Positions 32,309 through 38,018 of a stretch of DNA of 38,018 nucleotides are shown here, piece after piece. Numbering within the stretch: position 1 is the stretch's first letter; each line of letters begins with the position of its first letter. The stretch is from the NCBI GenBank assembly GCA_947173945.1, contig CAMWGV010000029.1, positions 1 to 38,018 on the forward strand. Direction: 5' to 3'. Origin of the DNA: an uncultured Lachnospiraceae bacterium. GTDB taxonomy: Bacteria; Bacillota; Clostridia; Lachnospirales; Lachnospiraceae. Below the pieces are notes generated by a model. The model did no database searches and had not been told where the DNA came from. It saw only the letters and a program-made list of their open reading frames with translations. Both the position numbers and the translations under genes were made by a program.

Positions 32309-33364
32309 ATGGCAGATATGAAAAAATTACCGGTAACTTACCCAACGATTACATCATGGCAGTGGCATGCAACGCTTTTCTCTATCCTTTCAGATGATGA
32401 GAATGCAAAGAAATGGATTTTCAGTAACTATATCCAGCTTCGTTGCTACAATATACAGGAGATATTTACAGGAGATGAGATGCTTCTGACAGATATGATG
32501 CCGGGAAGCAGCTCACTTAAGCAGTGCCCGTATCTTGTGTTCTCACTTCTTACTAAGGCGCAGATTGAGAGCTACTGCGGAAATATTATCGATTTTATCA
32601 TTAAGACGATTGATTTGAATGGATATGTATATGGCGTATTTGATGAGGCGAAAATTCTTTGTGATGCTGAAGTAGATTACAAGTTCCCTCATGAGTTATT
32701 TATATATGGATATAACAGGGATGAAGAAAAGTTTTATGTAGGTGATTTTACATTCCAGGATCACTATTCATACAATACAGTTTCATTTTCTGATATAGAA
32801 AGAGGCTATGAGGTTATTACCGAAAAGGATGATCATGTCTTCAAGGATGATTATAAGGGCGGTAGAGGACTTTATGTCGTTATGAAAAACAGCGATACTA
32901 TCTGCTACGATGTAGATATTGAGCTTATCAAAACAACATTAAGAGAGTACCTCAATTCAATGGATACAAAGAATCATTTCCGTATGATGAGAAACAGATT
33001 CAATGATACAACATTTGGTATTAAGGTTTATGATAAGACGCTTGCTCAGATAGAAAAACAGGTCCGTGCTGAGGAGCCGGATTATGATATAAGAGCCCTT
33101 CACGTAATGTATGACCATAAGGTGCTTATGCTTGAGAGAATCAAGTATCTGATGAATAACGGATATCTGAAATATAATCAGGATACAATTGATGAGTATG
33201 AGACGGTTGTTACAAATATGCTCACTGCCAGAAATCTTCTTGTAAGAATTTCAATTACGGGTGAGATTGAGGCAGCTTCAAGATTTAAGAAGTATTTTGA
33301 TACAGCTAAGGAAAAGGAAGTCTGTGTATTATTCAGGATATTAGCTGAGCTTGAGGACAACTAA
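32309..33364 (+). CDS. BtrH-like N-terminal domain protein (possible acyl-ACP-dependent transferase)
   Basis: The 351-residue soluble protein is not firmly assigned. Its middle, IIDFIIKTIDLNGYVYGVFD then PHELFIYGYNRDEEKFYVGD, has the pattern (Y/V)Y...D...H...IYGY followed by F(Y/F)VGDF seen in BtrH_N-like domains, a fold in enzymes such as the butirosin acyltransferase that take acyl groups from an ACP. The C-terminal 130 residues are helical and charged. Its place directly after an ACP gene supports a role with that ACP. GGAGG is 10 nt before the ATG. No catalytic Cys-His pair can be proposed with confidence. A search against BtrH_N would decide the matter. Confidence 0.5.
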   Translation: MADMKKLPVTYPTITSWQWHATLFSILSDDENAKKWIFSNYIQLRCYNIQEIFTGDEMLLTDMMPGSSSLKQCPYLVFSLLTKAQIESYCGNIIDFIIKTIDLNGYVYGVFDEAKILCDAEVDYKFPHELFIYGYNRDEEKFYVGDFTFQDHYSYNTVSFSDIERGYEVITEKDDHVFKDDYKGGRGLYVVMKNSDTICYDVDIELIKTTLREYLNSMDTKNHFRMMRNRFNDTTFGIKVYDKTLAQIEKQVRAEEPDYDIRALHVMYDHKVLMLERIKYLMNNGYLKYNQDTIDEYETVVTNMLTARNLLVRISITGEIEAASRFKKYFDTAKEKEVCVLFRILAELEDN

Positions 33365-33435
33365 TTTCTATTGAAAAGATTGCTGTAATGAAGATTGCAG
33401 AAAAATATTTCAAATAATCATTGAAAATAAAAATG

Positions 33436-33509
33436 TATGCCTGCTGTATTGAGAAAATATATACTACATAAATGGTTATAGTATGTATTATCTCAATACA
33501 GCAGGCATA
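33436..33509. repeat. Large inverted repeat (31-nt arms)
   Basis: Arms 33436-33466 and 33479-33509 pair over 31 positions with one A/A mismatch and one G-U pair. The outer part includes ATGCCTGCTGTATTGAGA. The loop is 12 nt. It follows the ACP/BtrH-like genes and precedes the small gene at 33546; it may terminate or attenuate transcription or be a palindromic element. Confidence 0.75.
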
Positions 33510-33545
33510 TGTTTTGGATTTTTCATATGAACGGAGGGCTGTTTC

Positions 33546-33842
33546 ATGGAAAATAATAAATATTTTCAGGCTGCACTTGGTAAAATGGTATCAGAATTTG
33601 CTTATGCGGACTCGGTTATCCGGCTTTACAAAAAAGGTTTGCCTCCTGAAAAAATCAAGGAACAGCTGTTATATCCGGTTTCCATTGGAAATATAAAAAG
33701 GGTTATTGCAGATTACGAAAAAAATATGCAGTGTGAAAATCAATATGACTATGTGCAGGAAACAAATGCATATGGAAGAAAAAGTTTTCGGCGTGTCCGT
33801 AAAAATGAAGTCAGTAGGCATAAGGAGCAAAATGAAGAATAA
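33546..33842 (+). CDS. Small hypothetical protein
   Basis: The 98-residue protein begins MENNKYFQAALGKMVSEFAY and continues with a predicted helix-turn-helix-like region, IRLYKKGLPPEKIKEQLLYP. The tail is basic and charged (GRKSFRRVRKNEVSRHKEQN). I do not recognise the family. GGAGGG lies 9 nt upstream. It overlaps the start of the phosphopantetheinyl transferase gene by 11 nt, so it is translationally coupled to it and likely related in function. Nothing indicates an enzyme. Confidence 0.7.
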   Translation: MENNKYFQAALGKMVSEFAYADSVIRLYKKGLPPEKIKEQLLYPVSIGNIKRVIADYEKNMQCENQYDYVQETNAYGRKSFRRVRKNEVSRHKEQNEE

Positions 33843-34482
33843 TACAATTAATATAGTATATAGAAATGTTGATAAATATTTTTTAGAGCAAAGCTATGAT
33901 TCCATATTTGAAAAATTATATCCTGCCAGACGGCAGGCGATACGTAAGCTGAAAAATAAAAATGCGACATATGTATCAATGACCGCTGGACTTCTTTTGC
34001 AGGAGATTGCAATGGATGTGTTGGGGTTGCTGCCTGAAAAGATTTTGATAGAAAAAAATGAGCATGGCAAGCCTTTTATACAGGGACAGGAGAATTTTAA
34101 ATATAACATTTCCCATTCTGGAGATATGGTTATGCTCGCCTACTCCACACAGGAGCTGGGGGCAGACATAGAGAAGCTTCGGGATAAGGATATCAGGGTT
34201 GCCAAAAGGTGCTTCTGTAAGTCGGAATATGACTATGTTATAGGCAGTCCACAGGATGATGATAAGGCTGTAGCGGAGAGGTTTTTTCGTGTATGGACTA
34301 TGAAAGAGGCATATCTAAAGTATAGTGGGAAAGGGATAAGTGTTCCACTATCATCGTTTGAGGTCGATGCGATTTATAAATGTGTAAAGGGCGAGACTGT
34401 AAAATATTATACTGGAAAAGTGGATAATTATATATATGCAATTTGTGCTGAGGATGTTTCTGATGTCCGGATAGAAAATTAG
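33832..34482 (+). CDS. 4'-phosphopantetheinyl transferase, Sfp type
   Basis: The 216-residue enzyme attaches phosphopantetheine from coenzyme A to carrier proteins. Sfp/AcpT motifs are present: GKPFIQGQENFKYNISHSGDM at mid-protein, GADIEKLRDKDI with the metal Asp and Glu, and the FFRVWTMKEAYLKYSGKGIS signature toward the C-terminus. ATG 33832 with AAGGAG upstream is preferred to a start at 33706 inside the previous gene. The ACP at 32038 is the evident local substrate. Confidence 0.93.
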   Translation: MKNNTINIVYRNVDKYFLEQSYDSIFEKLYPARRQAIRKLKNKNATYVSMTAGLLLQEIAMDVLGLLPEKILIEKNEHGKPFIQGQENFKYNISHSGDMVMLAYSTQELGADIEKLRDKDIRVAKRCFCKSEYDYVIGSPQDDDKAVAERFFRVWTMKEAYLKYSGKGISVPLSSFEVDAIYKCVKGETVKYYTGKVDNYIYAICAEDVSDVRIEN

Positions 34483-34515
34483 TAAATTTTTTATGCGGAT
34501 TTTTAAATAAAAGCA

Positions 34516-34546
34516 AACCTTTCAGCACTTTTTTTTGTCTTTATAG
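34516..34546 (+). promoter_or_regulatory. Possible ECF-type promoter of the sigma factor gene
   Basis: AACCTTT (34516-34522) and GTCTTTATAG (34537-34546) are separated by 14 bp and recall the AAC-type -35 and GTC-type -10 of ECF sigma factors. This suggests autoregulation. Confidence 0.4.
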
Positions 34547-34632
34547 TGTATAGATTTGCCAAAATACTGGAACAAAGTGCCTTCGACACTGCAGTTCACA
34601 TCAAACAAAAATAATTGGGAGGAGGATATAAA

Positions 34633-36285
34633 ATGGATTTTAGGACACTTGTGGAACAGGTGCTTTCAGGAAATCAGGATGCATGGAGCAATCTTTACCA
34701 GATGACATATCAAAAGATATATTATACATGCATTTGTCTTGTTAAAAATGAGCAGGATGCACTTGACATGGTTCAGGAAGCATATACCTCGGCGTGGGAG
34801 CATTTGGGGGAACTTAAGGACAGACAACAGTTTGAGGCATGGCTTATAAGAATTGCAGTAAATAAATGTAAAAACTTATTAAAGAAAACCAATATGTTTT
34901 ATTTGAATGATGCTGATGCCATGGAGGACTGTGAGGAGGAAAATGAAAATTTTCTTCCTGAAAGCTATGCGGCACAGCAGGAAAAGCGACAGCTTGTATT
35001 TTATATTATGAGCAATGTTTTATCGGAAACATTGTACAGAACAGTTATCCTGTTTTATTTTGATGAAATGACAATACAGGAAATTGCCGAGCTTATGGAG
35101 TGTCCGGTTGGTACGGTTAAATACCGCCTAAATGCAGCCCGCAGAAAAATAAAGGAGGGTGTGCTTGCCTATGAACAGCAAAGCGGAGAGAAAATCTACT
35201 CTGTTGCAGGTATACCGTTTCTTGCACTGCTTTTTCACTATCAGGTATATGGAATTCCACCTATGGCAAAGGCAGCAGTGGTAGCTTCTGTTGCAGGCAG
35301 TGTAACTACGGAAACAGCAATGGCAACGGCAGGACAGACAGCGACAGCGGGAGCAGTTGGAGGACAGGCGGCAGCAGGCACGGCAGCGAAAATAGGAGGA
35401 TATGCTATGACAAAGGCTTTAAAGACAAAAATAATAGCAGGAATAGCGGCACTTGCTGTACTGGGAGGTGCAGCAGGCTTTATAATTGCAAACAATGACA
35501 AGGATGATAATAAAGTGGATAATGGAACAACGCAGCTTGAAAGCATGACAAAGGGCGGAGATTCTCGTATTGTGTTTGAATATACTAATCGCAACCGTGT
35601 ATCAAATGAATTTAATGAAACGGTATCTGATGATATGTTTAAACGGTATAATCTCAGCTATCTTGAAAGTCAGGTTTGGGATAAAAAGGCATACAATTTC
35701 CTTATTCCATTGGAGTTTGATGGGCAAAGATTAGATAATGAAGCATGGGATTATCACACACGCATGCTGGAGGACGTAACGTTTATAAAAAATGTACAGC
35801 TTGGTTATGGCACTCGTTCATTGGCATATGTTGATGACGAGTACTTCCCTGATTCTGAGGCTTTGGATATCGGATTATATATAAATGATACGAGCAACAC
35901 CCAGTCATGGGAGGAGGAGTTTGATGATGATAGCTTGCGATCTTGGCTTGACAGTATATCCGTTGAAAATAGTCTTTGGGGTATTGAGAGCTTGACGCGA
36001 AGCGTTGCAAGCACAGATGAGGGAGTCAATCCTTTTGGATTTTCCTATACCTTGGAGAAGGGTACAATGACCGTGGAGGAGAAACATGAGCATATTTCGG
36101 GTGACGAGATAATCATTCGAGAGATTCCTTACAACCTTATAAGATTTTCCGGACTTACGGAGGATAGCATTAACGATTGGAGCTTTTTGTATTTCGATGT
36201 TTCAGAAGACGCATCCAAGCAGGCTGTCGTGGATGATTTGTCTCAGGCACTGATAGATTCCTTCAAGGCTGTTGAGTGGGAGTAG
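34633..36285 (+). CDS. ECF sigma factor fused to a membrane anchor and C-terminal sensor-like domain
   Basis: The first 180 residues are a complete ECF sigma factor: region 2 (YYTCICLVKNEQDALDMVQE, WEHLGEL, AWLIRIAVNKCKNLLKK) and region 4 (LYRTVILFYFDEMTIQEIAEL, CPVGTVKYRLNAARRKIKEG). A hydrophobic stretch follows around 190-212, then an Ala/Gly/Thr-rich linker of about 50 residues, a clear transmembrane helix (about 266-286, KIIAGIAALAVLGGAAGFII), and 260 acidic residues with no recognisable domain, presumably outside the cell. GGAGGAGG precedes ATG 34633. Typical ECF factors are about 180 residues, so the fusion is notable. No separate anti-sigma gene adjoins it. Confidence 0.9.
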   Translation: MDFRTLVEQVLSGNQDAWSNLYQMTYQKIYYTCICLVKNEQDALDMVQEAYTSAWEHLGELKDRQQFEAWLIRIAVNKCKNLLKKTNMFYLNDADAMEDCEEENENFLPESYAAQQEKRQLVFYIMSNVLSETLYRTVILFYFDEMTIQEIAELMECPVGTVKYRLNAARRKIKEGVLAYEQQSGEKIYSVAGIPFLALLFHYQVYGIPPMAKAAVVASVAGSVTTETAMATAGQTATAGAVGGQAAAGTAAKIGGYAMTKALKTKIIAGIAALAVLGGAAGFIIANNDKDDNKVDNGTTQLESMTKGGDSRIVFEYTNRNRVSNEFNETVSDDMFKRYNLSYLESQVWDKKAYNFLIPLEFDGQRLDNEAWDYHTRMLEDVTFIKNVQLGYGTRSLAYVDDEYFPDSEALDIGLYINDTSNTQSWEEEFDDDSLRSWLDSISVENSLWGIESLTRSVASTDEGVNPFGFSYTLEKGTMTVEEKHEHISGDEIIIREIPYNLIRFSGLTEDSINDWSFLYFDVSEDASKQAVVDDLSQALIDSFKAVEWE

Positions 36286-36322
36286 TGGATTGAAAAATAA
36301 CGGTAAATGTTTAAAAAAGTGT

Positions 36323-36351
36323 TTGACACACATGGCTTCGTGTAATATAAT
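36323..36351 (+). promoter_or_regulatory. Consensus promoter of rplM-rpsI
   Basis: TTGACA (36323-36328), 17-bp spacer, TATAAT (36346-36351): both hexamers match the consensus. The start is predicted near 36358. Confidence 0.85.
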
Positions 36352-36357
36352 ACTTAA

Positions 36358-36636
36358 CTGTGTAAAAGTGTGACTGTATGTGATACCAAAGCCCCGGTAT
36401 TATATTTGGTCATTTGAATTTACATTTTCATCTGAACTCCATTGATTTTGAAAATGTAAATATAATTTTTCTGATAGGAAACATTGTTCCAAGACATGGT
36501 ATAGTAGCTGTTTCGGACATTTCGGCGAAAATTACCTGTGTTTGCACAAGGTAGGAAGGATTATGTTTCCTATGGATAGGGTCTTAACGCCCGTCAATAT
36601 ATGATATATTTTGGATTAGTTTAAGGAGGAACCACA
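36358..36636 (+). promoter_or_regulatory. Structured leader of rplM-rpsI (L13-type leader candidate)
   Basis: This region of about 280 nt has no gene. ATACC/GGTAT (36383-36400) and ACCAAA/TTTGGT (36385-36410) are mutually exclusive. A perfect 13-bp stem, ATTTACATTTTCA (36418-36430) with TGAAAATGTAAAT (36449-36461) before T5, looks like an attenuator terminator. An 11-bp outer stem, ATAGGAAACAT (36474-36484) with ATGTTTCCTAT (36563-36573), encloses a branched region. Feedback by a ribosomal protein is inferred. Confidence 0.65.
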
Positions 36637-37071
36637 ATGAAGAGTTTTATGGCAAGCCCATCAAACATTGAAAGAAAGTGGTACGTTGTTGATGCCACTG
36701 GACATACATTAGGCCGTTTATCATCTGAAATAGCAAGTATTTTAAGAGGAAAGAACAAGCCGACATTTACACCTCATATTGATACAGGTGACTATATAGT
36801 AGTAGTTAATGCTGAGAAGATTAAGGTTACAGGTAAGAAGTTGGATCAGAAGATTTATTATCATCATTCTGATTACGTTGGAGGCATGAAGGAGCAGACT
36901 CTCAAGGAGAAGCTTGCTAAGAAGCCGGAAGACGTTATTTACCTTGCAGTAAAGGGTATGCTTCCAAAGGGACCACTTGGAAGACAGATGATCAAGAAGC
37001 TTCACGTTTACGCAGGACCTGAGCACAAGCAGCAGGCACAGAAGCCTGAAGTATTAGAGATTAAGTATTAG
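36637..37071 (+). CDS. rplM: 50S ribosomal protein L13
   Basis: The 144-residue protein is the expected size. Its start, [20 protein letters not shown], and the [34 protein letters not shown] and [20 protein letters not shown] motifs are diagnostic of L13, one of the early assembly proteins of the large subunit. AAGGAGG lies 7 nt before the ATG. rpsI follows after 17 nt, the usual pairing in bacteria. A long structured leader precedes it. Confidence 0.97.
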   Translation: MKSFMASPSNIERKWYVVDATGHTLGRLSSEIASILRGKNKPTFTPHIDTGDYIVVVNAEKIKVTGKKLDQKIYYHHSDYVGGMKEQTLKEKLAKKPEDVIYLAVKGMLPKGPLGRQMIKKLHVYAGPEHKQQAQKPEVLEIKY

Positions 37072-37088
37072 TAAGGGAGGAAATGTTC

Positions 37089-37484
37089 GTGGCTAAGAGT
37101 ACAAGATTTTACGGAACAGGTAGAAGAAAAAGCAGTATTGCACGAGTATATCTCGTACCGGGTACTGGTAAGATAACTATAAATAAGAAGGACATGGAAG
37201 ATTACTTTGGTCTTAATACACTTAAGGTAATCGTTCAGCAGCCATTTGCAGCAACAGGTACTACAGGAAAGTTTGATGTACTTGTTAATGTTCATGGTGG
37301 TGGATTTACCGGTCAAGCTGGTGCAATCAGACATGGAATTTCAAGAGCATTGATTCAGGCAGATGCTGATTACAGACCTGCACTTAAGAAGGCTGGCTTC
37401 TTAACAAGAGACCCACGTATGAAGGAAAGAAAGAAATATGGTCTCAAGGCAGCAAGACGTGCACCACAGTTCTCGAAGAGATAA
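37089..37484 (+). CDS. rpsI: 30S ribosomal protein S9
   Basis: The 131-residue protein includes [40 protein letters not shown], and the basic C-terminus [20 protein letters not shown] followed by FSKR, which contacts tRNA in the ribosomal P site. The GTG at 37089 is chosen over ATG 37083: GGAGG (37076-37080) is 8 nt from the GTG but only 2 nt from the ATG, and most S9 proteins begin MA. Terminator follows. Confidence 0.96.
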   Translation: MAKSTRFYGTGRRKSSIARVYLVPGTGKITINKKDMEDYFGLNTLKVIVQQPFAATGTTGKFDVLVNVHGGGFTGQAGAIRHGISRALIQADADYRPALKKAGFLTRDPRMKERKKYGLKAARRAPQFSKR

Positions 37485-37510
37485 TATTCAACATAATAAG
37501 AGATTTTACA

Positions 37511-37545
37511 AACCCCTTGAAAGTAGTTTTTCAAGGGGTTTTTTT
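37511..37545 (+). terminator. Terminator after rpsI
   Basis: AACCCCTTGAAA (37511-37522) pairs with the TTTCAAGGGGTT arm ending at 37540, then five more T. Strong intrinsic terminator. Confidence 0.9.
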
Positions 37546-37681
37546 ACATCTGTATTTTTAAAAGCACTAAATTTTAAAGTGTGACACACATAGCACACAA
37601 ATTTAGTTGATTTTTTTGTAAATAGCTGATATTATGCGTACAATCTCATATCATGTTTTTGGTATTTGGGCAATGAATAAG

Positions 37682-37713
37682 AAAAGAGCATCTGCATTGT
37701 ACAGATACCCTTT
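37682..37713 (-). terminator. Candidate terminator of the minus-strand gene
   Basis: On the minus strand, AAAGGGTATCTG and CAGATGCTCTTT form an imperfect stem around TACAATG, followed by a T-rich tail. It lies just past the stop of the partial gene at the right edge. Confidence 0.55.
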
Positions 37714-37733
37714 AATTCAGGTTTATGTAACAG

Positions 37734-38018
37734 TTATTTAGTATCTTTAATTATGATATTGTCTATTTTCATTGGAAAGAAATTTTCAGTCACTAAGTAT
37801 TTATAACCCGTTTGCAAATCATATTCATCAATATCCTCTAATAGTTGAATTCCGTTTAAATTATCTGTGGAAATATCCACTTCTGGAATCTGCTCTATTT
37901 TTATTTTTTTGTCTTCCAAAACAATATCGCAAACATTATAAAATACATCTATTTTAAATAAATTATTATCATACTTTTTATTGTTTTTTATAGACAATTC
38001 AACCAATTTGTTATAAGC
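37734..38018 (-). CDS. Partial hypothetical protein, truncated by the window edge
   Basis: About 94 codons are visible, ending NIIIKDTK at the stop. The frame is open to the window end, so the true start is outside. The fragment is acidic and beta-rich (KIDVFYNVCDIVLEDKKIKI, then EVDISTDNLNGIQLLEDIDE), with no recognisable motif. AT-rich composition and opposite strand to the ribosomal genes suggest an unrelated accessory gene. Confidence 0.6.
   Translation of the reverse strand, partial: AYNKLVELSIKNNKKYDNNLFKIDVFYNVCDIVLEDKKIKIEQIPEVDISTDNLNGIQLLEDIDEYDLQTGYKYLVTENFFPMKIDNIIIKDTK

Noticed and set aside
1-38018. CRISPR array, tRNA, rRNA or intact transposase
   Set aside because: No regularly spaced repeats, tRNA cloverleaf-like sequence or transposase motif was noticed on reading both strands.

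Overview
The window looks like chromosomal DNA of a low-GC Gram-positive anaerobe of the Clostridia, most likely a Lachnospiraceae-type gut or rumen bacterium. This is inferred from AG-rich Shine-Dalgarno sites before nearly every gene, a group-B-like [FeFe] hydrogenase, a DUF1846 protein, LytTR/DUF3021 regulation, Firmicutes-style nucleoside salvage genes and the gene order rpmG-secE-nusG-rplK-rplA. No rRNA, tRNA, CRISPR array, integrase or intact insertion sequence was seen.

Layout. (1) 1-4190: two membrane proteins (one DUF4153-like), then cdd and add, closed by a terminator. (2) 4191-11669: an AT-rich accessory island. It holds a small HTH gene, a restriction-modification cassette of two DNA C5-cytosine methyltransferases flanking a DUF3883-type nuclease, an AlbA_2 (Schlafen-like) protein, and a P-loop ATPase + FRG-domain gene pair preceded by palindromes. 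(3) 11870-13882: udp and deoB, so the island separates two pairs of nucleoside-salvage genes. (4) 13885-19685: a structured leader and Na+/alanine symporter, a patatin-like lipase, a [FeFe] hydrogenase, and DUF1846 on the opposite strand. (5) 19817-24798: small HTH gene, LemA, LytTR regulator, terminator, LytTR-type direct repeat, DUF3021-ABC transporter operon, rRNA pseudouridine synthase and a hypothetical gene. (6) 24847-29313: three tandem DUF3137 paralogues under one good promoter, then a convergent stand-alone FliD-like gene. (7) 29410-31930: rpmG, secE, nusG, rplK, rplA, with two mRNA hairpins resembling the ribosomal protein L1 site of 23S rRNA. (8) 31970-34482: acyl carrier protein, a BtrH-like protein, a small protein and an Sfp-type phosphopantetheinyl transferase. 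(9) 34516-36285: an ECF sigma factor fused to a membrane anchor and probable extracellular domain. (10) 36323-37545: rplM-rpsI behind a consensus promoter and a long structured leader. A partial minus-strand gene runs off the right edge.

How the genes work together. cdd, add, udp and deoB deaminate nucleosides, release the base and isomerise the pentose phosphate. The 4.5-11.7 kb island is probably anti-phage: a type II-like RM system for an asymmetric site plus an uncharacterised ATPase-FRG module. The LytTR protein probably controls the ABC exporter through the repeat at 21486-21518. ACP, BtrH-like protein and PPTase form a plausible minimal acyl-carrier pathway of unknown product. The most promising candidates for undescribed biology are the ATPase-FRG pair, the ACP/BtrH-like/PPTase cluster, the structured leader before the symporter, and the sigma factor with a built-in sensor domain. 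All functions are read from sequence motifs; no database search was run.
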